From Bacteroidales bacterium (GTDB lineage: Bacteria; Bacteroidota; Bacteroidia; Bacteroidales; P3): a stretch of 54,067 nt of DNA. Positions 42,017-51,431 of the stretch are shown here, piece by piece. The stretch is from assembly GCA_017960475.1 (NCBI GenBank), contig JAGCZH010000015.1, forward strand, positions 1-54,067, read 5' to 3'. Made by a program: the position numbers and the translations under genes. Each line of letters opens with the position of its first letter. Position 1 is the first letter of the stretch. The notes under the pieces were generated by a model. The model saw only the letters and a list, made by a program, of their open reading frames with translations. It searched no databases and had not been told where the DNA came from.

Positions 42017-42607
42017 CTAGTCTTCGATAGTGAGAGTGCCGCGTTGTTTCTTGATAAGAGGTTGCTTGAAGTCCTCGTCGCTTTCAAATCCGTCGCCATA
42101 GGTGACTCGCTGGCCGTTGACCGATTTTACAATGCTGTCGGAGTATACGTGGTGTGCCGCGGAGTTCCATACAAGGTGTTTCATGTAGGTTGTATCGCCC
42201 GAACGGTAGTCGACGATGACGATGTTTTTATAGGCTTCGATACGATTCTCGGCGTCGAATGACACTGCCGAATCGACTTTGATGTCGGCGATGCGTGTGC
42301 TGAGACCTTCGAAGATATGCATGTCGACACCAATAGGGTAGACTGTCATTCTCTTTGGCTTGTCGACCATGAAGATGGTGTCGGTCTCCATAATCATTTG
42401 TGTGTTGCCGTTGTTGCTGCGCACCACGCGTACCGATTTCATCGACTGCAAAGGGAAGTCCTTTTGTTCGAAGAAGTCTATTTTCTCCATTTCATTGTTG
42501 CAGGCCGCCAGGAGCAGGCATAGCAGAACCGTGCAGGTAAGCCTGCTTGCGCAAAACTTACCTGCACGGGGGTTGCGGTTGGAAAGGCTGTTTTGGGCAG
42601 TCATCAT
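42017..42607 (-). CDS. lptC: LPS export periplasmic protein LptC
   Basis: LptC passes LPS from LptBFG to the periplasmic bridge. The 196-residue protein is predicted to be a lipoprotein (VLLCLLLAAC lipobox at about 33-35) with the beta-jellyroll of the LptC/OstA family (MKSVRVVRSNNGNTQMIMETD, ENRIEAYKNIVIVDYRSGDT). Lipoprotein rather than helix-anchored LptC is common in Bacteroidota. A perfect 13-bp inverted repeat (42529-42541/42557-42569) lies within codons of the long n-region. It is 19 nt after the TPR gene and 2 nt before the HHH gene; its partner lptB is at 6130. Confidence 0.88.
   Translation of the reverse strand: MMTAQNSLSNRNPRAGKFCASRLTCTVLLCLLLAACNNEMEKIDFFEQKDFPLQSMKSVRVVRSNNGNTQMIMETDTIFMVDKPKRMTVYPIGVDMHIFEGLSTRIADIKVDSAVSFDAENRIEAYKNIVIVDYRSGDTTYMKHLVWNSAAHHVYSDSIVKSVNGQRVTYGDGFESDEDFKQPLIKKQRGTLTIED
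42529..42569. repeat. Perfect 13-bp inverted repeat inside the 5' part of lptC
   Basis: CCGTGCAGGTAAG (42529-42541) and CTTACCTGCACGG (42557-42569) are exact reverse complements separated by 15 nt. The mRNA would form a strong hairpin about 40-80 nt after the start codon. Confidence 0.85.
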
Positions 42608-42626
42608 TCCAGTATTCCGCTGTTTT

Positions 42627-43937
42627 TTATTTTCTGGTACGTACCGTAGTGGTTACACCTATCCATCCTGGCACTGTGAAGGCGTTGCCGTCGACAAGGT
42701 CGAGTTCGAAGGCATCGGCCTGTTTTGGGAAGTGGGCTGAGTAGGAGCTTATGAGACGGCGTGCTGCTTCGACGTTTTCTGGGGAGCCATCTATGCTGAT
42801 GGATCTGTTGGCTGCGTCGACAGCTGCCCAGTAAGCGGAGCGTCCATTGAGGCCGTCATTGATGGAGCGTACGCTGCTGGCGTAGAGTTGTGAAATCAGG
42901 CGGTAGGGCTCACCTTTGGATGGTGCCATGTCAGCTGCTCTATTGTAGGCGGCGCGAGCCTGTGAGTAACTGTTGACTTCGCTGTAGCAGAGTCCCTGAA
43001 GAATGTACATGTTGTACTTGTCTTTCTCTTCGGCGTTCTTGAGAGCTTCGTTGATGTATGTGGCAGCCTCGTTGAAACGTTTTCTCTGGTAGTTCATCTG
43101 AGCCATAAGGTATGCTGTCGATGCAGTGGGCTCAAGTTTGTTAAGTTGTTCGGTGGCGGCGAAGAAAAGCTCGGTGTCCATGCATTTCTTCTTACGAAGG
43201 ATGGTCGTTATTTTCTTGAGCAGGGTGACATCATTGCGGTTGGCCTCGAATTTTTTGGTGTATATTTTCACCAGTTCCTCGCAAGAGGCGAAGGGTGAGA
43301 AACGGCTTTCAATACTGGCTATGACATTGTAAATCTCGGCTTTCTTGGCACTGTCTTGTGCGGCTTCCAGCAATCCGTCAAGAGCGTCGCTGGCGATATC
43401 GTAGTTGTCAACAATGAGAGTTGTGTCGGCGTTACCAGAGGTGACATATTTGACTGTCGCTGCGAAGTAACGGTCGATGAATGCCAAGTCCAGATTGCTG
43501 GCTCCCAACGACATCGCCGTAGCATAGAGCTGGTAGTATTCTTTTAGAGCGGCGTCACCGCGAAGCACCTGCATATCATAGGCTTTGCGAGCCGTAACCT
43601 CGGCAGCCTCTTGAAAATACTGGATACGCATGTCGTAGAGGTTCATAAGTTCATCGACATAAGCCTTACGCTGTTCGGGATCTTTGGTCGCATTGTACAG
43701 GCTCTTGAGAATTGTGGCACCCTGGATATAAAGGTTCTTTGAACTGCTGGGACATGTCTGAAGAGCTATTTTCCAAGGCTCGTAGGCATCCTGATATTGC
43801 TTGCTTTTGTAAGCTTCGCGATAGAGGAAGAGGTTGGTCTTGCATATACTGTCTTCAGCATTTTTGAATTGAGCCATGGCGGGGAGAACCGCAAAGGTCA
43901 TTACCAAGCTAAGTGCTAGAAACTTCATTGTTTTCAT
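42627..43937 (-). CDS. Exported tetratricopeptide-repeat protein
   Basis: A 436-residue protein with a signal peptide (MKTMKFLALSLVMTFAVLPAMA). It consists mostly of helical TPR-like repeats: an N-terminal set (YREAYKSKQYQDAYEPWKIAL) and a clear C-terminal set (PTASTAYLMAQMNYQRKRFNEAATYINEALKNAEEKDKYNMYILQ). Proteins of this type are found next to lptC or coaX in many Bacteroidota but have no defined function; a scaffold role in envelope assembly is likely by context. It is 19 nt before lptC and 156 nt after the outer-membrane protein gene. Confidence 0.82.
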   Translation of the reverse strand: MKTMKFLALSLVMTFAVLPAMAQFKNAEDSICKTNLFLYREAYKSKQYQDAYEPWKIALQTCPSSSKNLYIQGATILKSLYNATKDPEQRKAYVDELMNLYDMRIQYFQEAAEVTARKAYDMQVLRGDAALKEYYQLYATAMSLGASNLDLAFIDRYFAATVKYVTSGNADTTLIVDNYDIASDALDGLLEAAQDSAKKAEIYNVIASIESRFSPFASCEELVKIYTKKFEANRNDVTLLKKITTILRKKKCMDTELFFAATEQLNKLEPTASTAYLMAQMNYQRKRFNEAATYINEALKNAEEKDKYNMYILQGLCYSEVNSYSQARAAYNRAADMAPSKGEPYRLISQLYASSVRSINDGLNGRSAYWAAVDAANRSISIDGSPENVEAARRLISSYSAHFPKQADAFELDLVDGNAFTVPGWIGVTTTVRTRK

Positions 43938-44093
43938 CTTCTTTTATAGTGTTAAAAAAGTTATTAAAGGTTAATGGGTTTGAAAGGTGTGGATGTTATA
44001 ATAATATCTGTTGTTTTCTACAATATTTGTAGTTTTTTAAGACTGCAAATTGTGTTGTTAAGAATTTTTCACATTTTTTGCGTTCGGGTTTCA

Positions 44094-45440
44094 CTAATTA
44101 AATTTGCGTTTTACAAACCAGCTTTCGCAGCTGCCAACGGAAATGCCAAAAGTAAAGGTGTCACGACGGAGCAAGTCCACGGTTCCGTAGGAAGTATAGC
44201 CGGCAGTGATGTTCAAAACGGAACGTCCTTTGCGCATAGGCATCGACACTCCAAAAGCAATGCCCCATTCGTCGAGACGGTAGTCGTTGCCATCGGTTAG
44301 TTGCAGTTTGAGGCATCCTTTTTCGTAATGTGTGCCGAGCGAGAATGTCATACGGCGTACATACTTTGCGGAATTGCGGTCTCCTAACAATTGGAACCCT
44401 AGCGCTAAGCGGGTGTTTTTATCATAGCGTATGGGGCTTTGTCCGAAGACGGAATAGGTTGAGTTTTCGGCATATTTCAATCCATTCCATGGTGAGAGTG
44501 TGGCGTCAAAAGCCACAAGCCATTTGTCGTTGCGCTGGAATGCGAGACCTATGCCGGTAGTGAACGGTTGTTCAAGCGAGCTCTCAAACTCACTGTCGCC
44601 GTCGACAGGGAATATGGTGTCGCGCATGTATTCCGATCCCGCCTGTGTGACGAAGGTGTATACCAAAGCGTTGTCGAGGACATTCATTTTGCGTGATGGT
44701 GTAAGTGTGACACCGGCCATGAGTCGGTATTTTTCCCCGATAGGCTGCTCGTATTGCATTCCGAGGTCAAAGATGATGTTTTTAACGTAAGTGTCTTTCT
44801 GTCTACGTGAGTCCATGAAGTAGGTTGTGTCATTGGCTACAAAATCGTAGGTGACAGCACGTGTGAGACTGCCGTATAGGAAGTTGATGTTAAAACCTGC
44901 TCGTAGTTGTGTCTTGGTGGGGTCGGTGCCTCCGACTATGTTGAAACCATGACCCCAGAAAAAACGGCTTACGCCGCCGGTACCCTCATATATTGTCTTC
45001 ACTTCACCGCCAGGATTTATGCCGCTGGTGAGAGTGGATTGGTAGCTCACCTCGGATACAGGCATGACTCCTAGGGAGGTCTTCCACCATTTTGTCAGTG
45101 GGAAAGCCACAGCAAGGTAGCCAATATTGCCATCGGCATCGTACTGGCTGTTTGCTTTGTCGCGGAGTGTGGACATCTCAATATTTAATCCCATGTCGAA
45201 AACGAGCGTCTCGGAAGCCACGGCGCCATATGAGGCTGGATTGAATGGGTTCACCATGTTGGATGCCGAACGCGAATAAACGACACCACCGAGAGCAGAT
45301 GCAGCAGGCATATTGAAAGGCAGGTGGCTTGCGCCTATTCCGTATTGTGAAAATGGGGAATTGATACCATTTTGCCCCATCGAAGGCAGTGTGGCGATAA
45401 GAGCAAATAGAAGTATTATCAGATGTCTGCGTTGTCTCAT
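44094..45440 (-). CDS. Outer-membrane beta-barrel protein (FadL/PorV-like)
   Basis: A 448-residue exported protein: a signal peptide (LIILLFALIATLPSMG), then a beta-barrel pattern of alternating hydrophobic strands. The N-terminus SPFSQYGIGASHLPFNMPAASALGG resembles FadL-like/PorV-like Bacteroidota outer-membrane proteins. The protein ends in WFVKRKFN, with a C-terminal aromatic strand suitable for the BAM machine. A conserved place next to type III pantothenate kinase is known in this phylum. The substrate is unknown. Confidence 0.8.
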   Translation of the reverse strand: MRQRRHLIILLFALIATLPSMGQNGINSPFSQYGIGASHLPFNMPAASALGGVVYSRSASNMVNPFNPASYGAVASETLVFDMGLNIEMSTLRDKANSQYDADGNIGYLAVAFPLTKWWKTSLGVMPVSEVSYQSTLTSGINPGGEVKTIYEGTGGVSRFFWGHGFNIVGGTDPTKTQLRAGFNINFLYGSLTRAVTYDFVANDTTYFMDSRRQKDTYVKNIIFDLGMQYEQPIGEKYRLMAGVTLTPSRKMNVLDNALVYTFVTQAGSEYMRDTIFPVDGDSEFESSLEQPFTTGIGLAFQRNDKWLVAFDATLSPWNGLKYAENSTYSVFGQSPIRYDKNTRLALGFQLLGDRNSAKYVRRMTFSLGTHYEKGCLKLQLTDGNDYRLDEWGIAFGVSMPMRKGRSVLNITAGYTSYGTVDLLRRDTFTFGISVGSCESWFVKRKFN

Positions 45441-45490
45441 ATTAAAAAATCAAACAATGTATACTATTAAAAATAGATATATTTGTTATT

Positions 45491-46237
45491 TTATAAATTC
45501 ATTTCCAGTATTTTATCAAGTCCGATGTATATTACATCAAGCGTTGCAAAGTTCGGAAAAAATAATTGTTTTGCAAAAAAATAAGCGTCGCCACCTGTTA
45601 AAAAAAGTTTAACGTCAGGATACAAACGCTGATATTCTTCAGCAAAACCTTGTAATTCAAGAATTGCAGCCTTGCATACCCCAGCCAGTATAGATTTGCG
45701 TGTCGACTGTCCGGCAAGAGGAAAGGAGATGTCGCCGATACGTTCATTGTCGTCAAGGCTGACGAGCGGAAGCGCGGCGGTATAGTCGTGTAAAGAACGA
45801 AAACGCATGTTAAGTCCGGGAAGTATGGCTCCTCCTTTGAAGTGGTTGTCACTATTGAGGAAGTCTATGGTAATGCAACTTCCAGCGTCGACAATTATTA
45901 GTGGCCCGTCGGGAGCCAATACCCGTGCTCCGCATGCTGCTGCAACGCGGTCCATGCCAAGAGTTTGGGGCGTTTCATAGTCGAGGATAATGGGTAGATG
46001 AGAACGATAAGTGAGTTGGTGGAATCGAGACAGCAATGCAGTAGGCAGAATGTTGTCGAAGTCGGGTTGGACACCCACCACCGACGCAATGGCGGCGTCG
46101 ACAGCAAAGTCTTTGCACATAGCGTTGATAGGGAGTTTTTCAGGACTTTCGGCGGCATGGAGGCATTTTACTTTGCCGTTGTCCATAATTGCGGCTTTGG
46201 CGCGGCTGTTGCCTATGTCGAGAATGAGGTGGGGCAT
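45491..46237 (-). CDS. coaX: Type III pantothenate kinase
   Basis: Phosphorylates pantothenate, the first step of coenzyme A synthesis. The ASKHA-fold protein of 248 residues has the phosphate loop LDIGNSRAKAAI at the N-terminus, GMDRVAAACGA in the centre, and IVDAGSCITIDFLN with KGGAILPGLNMRFRSLHDYTAALP as the second conserved block, diagnostic of CoaX. It lies 16 nt after pth and about 50 nt before the outer-membrane protein gene. Confidence 0.93.
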   Translation of the reverse strand: MPHLILDIGNSRAKAAIMDNGKVKCLHAAESPEKLPINAMCKDFAVDAAIASVVGVQPDFDNILPTALLSRFHQLTYRSHLPIILDYETPQTLGMDRVAAACGARVLAPDGPLIIVDAGSCITIDFLNSDNHFKGGAILPGLNMRFRSLHDYTAALPLVSLDDNERIGDISFPLAGQSTRKSILAGVCKAAILELQGFAEEYQRLYPDVKLFLTGGDAYFFAKQLFFPNFATLDVIYIGLDKILEMNL

Positions 46238-46253
46238 ATTGTGGAGTGATGTA

Positions 46254-46829
46254 TTAGTTGTACATGTTCATGGCACGGTCCACACCGAGGGTGACAAAGG
46301 CTTTGACGGCATCGACGGCATGACCTATGGCAGGTTGCAATGCAGTCTGTTCCTCGTCGGTGAAACGGCCTAGCACATAGTCGATCTGGTGACCTTGGCC
46401 GAAGTTGCTACCTACTCCTATGCGCAGACGGCAGTAGTTGGCGGAATGAAGAGTCTCCTCAATGTTTTTTAAACCATTGTGTCCGCCATTGGACCCCTGT
46501 TTTTTCATGCGTATCTTCCCAACAGGAAGAGCGATGTCGTCGACGACGACAAGAAGGTTCTCAATAGCTATTTTTTCTTTTTGAAGCCAGAACTGAACGG
46601 CTTTACCGCTGAGGTTGACATATGTGGTAGGACGAATGAGGACTAATGTGCGGCCCTTGAATTTCACTTCGGCTCGGTAAGCATGGCGTTCAAGTACATA
46701 GGTTGGTTTGTCGCCTTTTTCGGCAGTGCACGATTTCAAAAGAGCGTCGAGCACCATAAAGCCACTGTTGTGTCGTGTGCCTTCGTATTCAGCACCAATA
46801 TTGCCGATGCCGACGATAAGATATTTCAT
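46254..46829 (-). CDS. pth: Peptidyl-tRNA hydrolase
   Basis: Recycles peptidyl-tRNA released from stalled ribosomes. From ATG 46829 the protein is 191 residues and begins MKYLIVGIGNIGAEYEGTRHN, with the substrate-binding Asn and catalytic His in TRHNSGFMVLDAL and the conserved PTTYVNLSG and KKQGSNGGHNGLKNI segments. An in-frame GTG at 46883 would add 18 residues (LFKKLFSKKEEPKEDLA), a lysine-then-acidic extension that is plausible in Bacteroidota; I cannot decide between the two. It precedes coaX by 16 nt. Confidence 0.93.
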   Translation of the reverse strand: MKYLIVGIGNIGAEYEGTRHNSGFMVLDALLKSCTAEKGDKPTYVLERHAYRAEVKFKGRTLVLIRPTTYVNLSGKAVQFWLQKEKIAIENLLVVVDDIALPVGKIRMKKQGSNGGHNGLKNIEETLHSANYCRLRIGVGSNFGQGHQIDYVLGRFTDEEQTALQPAIGHAVDAVKAFVTLGVDRAMNMYN

Positions 46830-46941
46830 TGCTAAATCCTCTTTCGGTTCCTCTTTTTTTGAGAATAGTTTTTTGAATAACACAATATTTGTTGAATGTT
46901 GGTAATTGTTTAAGCCTGAGAGAGTTTTATTGGCTGGTGTG

Positions 46942-49146
46942 TTAATCGGTCACGCTTTTCACCAATGTCATCTCGTCGACAAGATGTTTGGCTCCTGCGA
47001 ATTTGTCGATGATGAAGAGGCAGTAGCGTATGTCGAGACATATGTTGCGACAATAGTCGGGGTCGAAAAGGAGATCGCTCATGGTTCCTTCCCAGCAACG
47101 GTCAAAGTTAAGACCGATGAGACGTCCGTCGGCGTTGAGGACAGGGCTTCCGCTGTTGCCGCCTGTTGTGTGGTTGGTGGCGATAAAACCGACAGGCATA
47201 TCTTTGATGGTGTGGTTTTTATACTTTATCACCAGGTCTCCATCTATTTCGGTGATGATGGTATCGCTAATGGTGGTTGTCGTGCCATATTGTCCATAGT
47301 CACGGAAGGCATAAAGCTCTTTGAGTTTGGGTTCGACGACATAGTCGTAGATGTCGGGATTCTCCTTTTCCATAATACCCTGTAAAGTGCTGTAAGGTTT
47401 GTAATAGACACCGTCGCGAGGACGGAAACCTTCGACATGGCCGTAGGCTACACGTAAAGTCAGGTTAGCGTCGGGAAAGAAATTGACATCTGGCTGCATT
47501 TCCATCATGCCTTTTACATAGGTACGCATAAGACGCTGGATGTCGGCCATCGCGCTGCGGTATGTGGTGATTTTTTGTGCGTCATAGGCACGTGAGTATG
47601 CGTCTGTATAAAGCTTTAGAGCAGGGTCGCTTTTCAATTTTTTTGCCGATTTGGCGGTGTATTTGTCAAGGAACTCCATGAGTTTCCTCTCGTTGTTGAG
47701 GATGGATTTGTCGTAGATGTCGGCAAGTTTTTTCTCTACAGCGGCTTTGGAGACACTGTTGTCGGCAAGGTAAGGCGCATAGCCTGCTTGCCACATGTAG
47801 AGATAGGTCTCTATGAAAATTGCGCGGTCGACAATTGTATGTTGGTTGAAATCTTTGAAGTATTTGGAAGAGGCATCTCTGAGTTTGTTGACTGTGGCCA
47901 CAATGCTGACGTCATCGTCAAGGTTGGCGAGAGAAAGGAACGACTGAGCCCGGCTCATAAAGTCACTGGCTCTAACAGCCTCTTGAAAGTAAACCAGATC
48001 TACTTCTATGGGCGTTATTTTCTTGTATGCCTCGTGGAGTTGGGACAGCACATTGTAGTATTGAGGTTTGTCGTCGGCCCAAGTTTGGTAGCGTTGCTCG
48101 AATTCACGTTTTTTCTCAACACCCTTAAGACGGTTGATACCAAGGGTCTCTCCCTGCCATTTCTTCCATCCGTTGGCAATACTGGCAACACGCGACGCAT
48201 ATTTGAGTCGCTGAGCAGGGCTCTGGTTCATGGCATTATTGTAGTGTTTAAGACGAATGGTGCGCAGGTTGATACGGATAGGATTCTCTATGTTAGCTTG
48301 AAGTTGAACGGCGTCGCTGGTGACATAACGTTGTGTGGTGCCAGGATATCCAAAGACGAATGTGAAGTCTCCTTCCTGAATGCCGTCGAGCGATATTTCG
48401 AGGAATTTGAGTGGCTTGTATGGCTTGTTGTTGGGAGAGTAGTTCGCGGGTTTGTTATCGTTGTCGGCATAAACACGGAACATGGAGAAGTCGCCAGTGT
48501 GACGTGGCCACATCCAGTTATCGGTGTCGCCGCCGAATTTGCCTATGTTTGAAGGAGGAGCTCCTACGAGACGAACATCGGTGAAGACTTCGTTTATGTA
48601 CATGAAATATTGGTTGCCGTAGTAGAATGGTTTTATTATGGCTTTGTAGTGTGTGCCCTTAACAGCGTTGGTAGTGATTTTTGAAATATTGCGCTCGATG
48701 ATGGTGTTGCGTTCATTTTCGGTGGCGTCAGGATTTACGCCATCCAAAACCTGTGTGGTGACATCTTCCATTCTTACTAATCGTGTGGCTGTAAGGCCAG
48801 GGCATGGCAGCTCGTCACCACGACTCATGGCCCAAAAACCATTGGTTAGATAGTCGTGCTCCACAGTGCTGTGCGAGGTTATGTAGCTGTAGCCGCAATG
48901 GTGATTGGTTAGGAAAAGCCCTTCGTTGCTCACGTATTCGCCAGTACATCCTTGGTTGAAGAGCAGAATGGCGTCTTTGAGACAGGCGTTGTTAATGTCG
49001 TAAATATCTTTGGCGGTGATGCGCATACCAGCCTTTTGCATGTCAGCCTCGTTGCGGCCAAGGAGCATGGGTATCCACATGCCTTCGTCGGCTAATGCGC
49101 TGACAAATAGAGCTGTCATGGTTAACAGCAACAGTGTTTTCTTCAT
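46942..49146 (-). CDS. S46 dipeptidyl-peptidase, DPP11-like
   Basis: Releases dipeptides from extracellular polypeptides in the periplasm, a feeding route of Bacteroidales. The 734-residue exported protein (MKKTLLLLTMTALFVSALA signal) has the S46 triad: His83 in FLTNHHCGY, Asp219 in PRHTGDFSMFR and Ser665 in GGNSGSP. The residue 18 after the serine is Arg683 in NFDR; in Porphyromonas gingivalis DPP11 the serine and specificity arginine are 655 and 673, also 18 apart. DPP7 has glycine there. So Asp/Glu preference at P1 is expected. The ATG at 49146 is chosen because a -7 element occupies 49171-49178. Confidence 0.88.
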   Translation of the reverse strand: MKKTLLLLTMTALFVSALADEGMWIPMLLGRNEADMQKAGMRITAKDIYDINNACLKDAILLFNQGCTGEYVSNEGLFLTNHHCGYSYITSHSTVEHDYLTNGFWAMSRGDELPCPGLTATRLVRMEDVTTQVLDGVNPDATENERNTIIERNISKITTNAVKGTHYKAIIKPFYYGNQYFMYINEVFTDVRLVGAPPSNIGKFGGDTDNWMWPRHTGDFSMFRVYADNDNKPANYSPNNKPYKPLKFLEISLDGIQEGDFTFVFGYPGTTQRYVTSDAVQLQANIENPIRINLRTIRLKHYNNAMNQSPAQRLKYASRVASIANGWKKWQGETLGINRLKGVEKKREFEQRYQTWADDKPQYYNVLSQLHEAYKKITPIEVDLVYFQEAVRASDFMSRAQSFLSLANLDDDVSIVATVNKLRDASSKYFKDFNQHTIVDRAIFIETYLYMWQAGYAPYLADNSVSKAAVEKKLADIYDKSILNNERKLMEFLDKYTAKSAKKLKSDPALKLYTDAYSRAYDAQKITTYRSAMADIQRLMRTYVKGMMEMQPDVNFFPDANLTLRVAYGHVEGFRPRDGVYYKPYSTLQGIMEKENPDIYDYVVEPKLKELYAFRDYGQYGTTTTISDTIITEIDGDLVIKYKNHTIKDMPVGFIATNHTTGGNSGSPVLNADGRLIGLNFDRCWEGTMSDLLFDPDYCRNICLDIRYCLFIIDKFAGAKHLVDEMTLVKSVTD

Positions 49147-49170
49147 GGTTAGCAGTGTTTTATTTTTTTG

Positions 49171-49178
49171 CAAAAATA
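49171..49178 (-). promoter_or_regulatory. Candidate -7 element for the DPP11-like gene
   Basis: On the minus strand TATTTTTG matches TAnnTTTG, 24 nt upstream of the chosen start. It would give a very short leader and rules out the upstream in-frame start at 49173. No -33 box is clear. Confidence 0.4.
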
Positions 49179-49298
49179 GTAAAAAAAATGAATATGGTTT
49201 TGTAGATTGTGTTATTCATTTTTTTATTATTCAGATGTTGCTAAACTTCAATCTTTGTCAGACAATATTTTTTGTTTTTCTTTGTTATTTCTAAACTC

Positions 49299-49306
49299 TA
49301 TCTTTG
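49299..49306 (+). promoter_or_regulatory. Candidate -7 element for the vWA gene
   Basis: TATCTTTG fits TAnnTTTG, 14 nt before the ATG at 49321. TTTG boxes are nearby (49271, 49281) but not at 19-21 bp. The leader would be only about 8 nt, so it may be nearly leaderless. Confidence 0.4.
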
Positions 49307-49320
49307 CAATTGAATAAATC

Positions 49321-51423
49321 ATGTCATTGATAATAGATTATCCTTGGTATTTCATACTCTTCTGCCTTCTTTTGGGAGTGGCGTACGCTGTTTTGCTTTA
49401 TTATATACGTCGTGGCAAAAAAGAGGCATCGCCATTCTCACGCCGTGTTACAATAGCTGTCGCTTTGCTTCGCATCCTTTCAGTGGCGGCTATATCTTTT
49501 TTATTTCTATCACCTTTGGTGAGGCGGGAAACGAGTTCTCGCGAAAAGCCCATCGTGGTTATCGCTGAGGATAAGAGCATGTCGCTCAATTATTGTCCCG
49601 ATTCATCTTATTATAATGGCGATTTCTCAGTTCAAATGGATGCTCTGGAGAAAGAACTCTCGACTGACTTTGACGTGAGACGTTACACCTTCGGTTCAGA
49701 AGTTGTTGCAAAAGAGGAGGAGGCTGGCACAAGTTTCGACTATCCATCGACTGACATATCAAAACTGCTGGAAGATATATCGGAACTATATTATCATCGC
49801 AATATGGGAGCCATGATAGTGGCTTCTGACGGAATTTATAACAGTGGAGGCAATCCCATTACCGCTGCGCAAGCATTGACATTCCCTGTTTTCACTGTGG
49901 CTATGGGTGATACGACAGAGTATGCCGACGCCTCAATAGCTAATGTCCGTTTCAATAGAATAGCATATCTTGGCAATAGTTTTCCGATGGAGATTACCGT
50001 CAACGCTCTGCGTCTAAAAGGCAAACAAACCATCTTGACGGTGCTATGCGAGGGACGTAAACTGTTTTCAAAAAACGTGACGATAGACGAAGACCATTTC
50101 ACTGTCAGCGAGAATGTGACGTTAAATGCGGAACGAGAGGGTGTGCATAGTTATGTCGTTGAGATCTCGGCAATTGATGGAGAGAAGACATTGAGAAATA
50201 ACCGCCGTACTATACCTATTGAAATAATCGACGGTCATCAGAAAGTGGCCATTATTGCCGCGTCGCCTCATCCAGATGTGGCGGCGTTGCGGTCGTCGTT
50301 GGAGAATAATCAGAATTATGAGGTTGAGACATCATTGGCATCCGATTTCAAAGGCAAAGCCGATGACTACAGTCTTTTGATACTTCATCAGTTGCCATCG
50401 AAAGTTGCTGAGGCAAGCATAGATGTCGCCGGTTTGCTGAAAAGTGGAGTCCCTGCGCTCTTCGTGCTTGGTGGACAGAGCGACCTGTCGCGTCTCAACG
50501 CTCTGCATGCCGGATTGGAAATTTTCTCTCGCATAGACCGTCAGAACGAGGCGTCGGCGATGCTTAACAAAGGATTCTCGTTTTTTGCCATTGACGATGA
50601 CGTCGTGCAGCGAATATCCAAATTTCCTCCATTGGCGTCGCCTTTCGGCGAATACAAATTGGCGGGTAACGCCCAAATACTATTCAACGCAAAAATAGGG
50701 TCGGTTAATTCTGGCATGCCGTTGATAGCCATGACACAGATGCAAGACCGCCGTTATTCGTTTGTTGCTGGCGAGGGTTTGTGGCGATGGAGGTTGGCTG
50801 ATTGGCAGCAGAACAACAGTCATGCGGATTTTGATGAGTTGGTAAACAAGATTGTCACCTTCACTGCATTGAAGGTTAGCAAAGAGCGTTTGCATGTAGA
50901 GGCAAAGCGTCTTTTTGCCCAAAACGAGGCTGTTGTCATGGAAGCGCAGATTTACAACGACAATTATGAGCCTGTGAACACACCCGAAGTGGAATTGTCT
51001 GTCAGTGGAGCGGAAGGTGAATCGAGACGTTTTAGTTTTAACCGTAGTGGTAACGGCTACACTATTAATATCGGCATTCTTGCCCCAGGAACGTACCGTT
51101 ACACTGCCACATCTCGTTTCAATGGAGAAAATCTTGCCACAAGTGGCAGCTTTGTTGTCGAGGAGCAGAACCTGGAAGCAATGAACACAGTGGCTGACCA
51201 CGCTATGCTAAACACTCTGGCAACAACCACAGGAGGCTCTATGGTTGAAGCTCACGACTGCGAAACATTGGCTGATATGTTACGGAATCGCAGTGATTTG
51301 AAGACCATTTTGCACAGCGAGACACGCTATAGTAATATGCTTAATCTGCCACTGATTTTTATAATGATAATTGTGCTACTCGCAGCAGAATGGGTCATTA
51401 GAAAATACAATGGAGAGGTGTAA
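49321..51423 (+). CDS. vWA-like membrane protein
   Basis: A 700-residue protein. Two N-terminal helices (about 10-28 and 42-65) are followed by an extracytoplasmic region that begins with a von Willebrand A-like fold: VVIAEDKSMSLN contains the DxSxS metal site, and VASDGIYNSGGNPIT a second conserved segment. A glutamine-amidotransferase-like section follows (DDYSLLILHQLP, GVPALFVLGG), then Ig-like strands and a C-terminal helix (LPLIFIMIIVLLAAEWVIR). This resembles the BatA-type or DUF4159-like envelope proteins of Bacteroidota; the function is not established. It lies 8 nt before a flippase. Confidence 0.8.
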   Translation: MSLIIDYPWYFILFCLLLGVAYAVLLYYIRRGKKEASPFSRRVTIAVALLRILSVAAISFLFLSPLVRRETSSREKPIVVIAEDKSMSLNYCPDSSYYNGDFSVQMDALEKELSTDFDVRRYTFGSEVVAKEEEAGTSFDYPSTDISKLLEDISELYYHRNMGAMIVASDGIYNSGGNPITAAQALTFPVFTVAMGDTTEYADASIANVRFNRIAYLGNSFPMEITVNALRLKGKQTILTVLCEGRKLFSKNVTIDEDHFTVSENVTLNAEREGVHSYVVEISAIDGEKTLRNNRRTIPIEIIDGHQKVAIIAASPHPDVAALRSSLENNQNYEVETSLASDFKGKADDYSLLILHQLPSKVAEASIDVAGLLKSGVPALFVLGGQSDLSRLNALHAGLEIFSRIDRQNEASAMLNKGFSFFAIDDDVVQRISKFPPLASPFGEYKLAGNAQILFNAKIGSVNSGMPLIAMTQMQDRRYSFVAGEGLWRWRLADWQQNNSHADFDELVNKIVTFTALKVSKERLHVEAKRLFAQNEAVVMEAQIYNDNYEPVNTPEVELSVSGAEGESRRFSFNRSGNGYTINIGILAPGTYRYTATSRFNGENLATSGSFVVEEQNLEAMNTVADHAMLNTLATTTGGSMVEAHDCETLADMLRNRSDLKTILHSETRYSNMLNLPLIFIMIIVLLAAEWVIRKYNGEV

Positions 51424-51431
51424 CAAAAAAT

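Noticed and set aside
47788..48552. A 254-codon plus-strand open frame inside the DPP11-like gene
   Set aside because: The minus-strand peptidase is strongly supported; this frame is a shadow of it.
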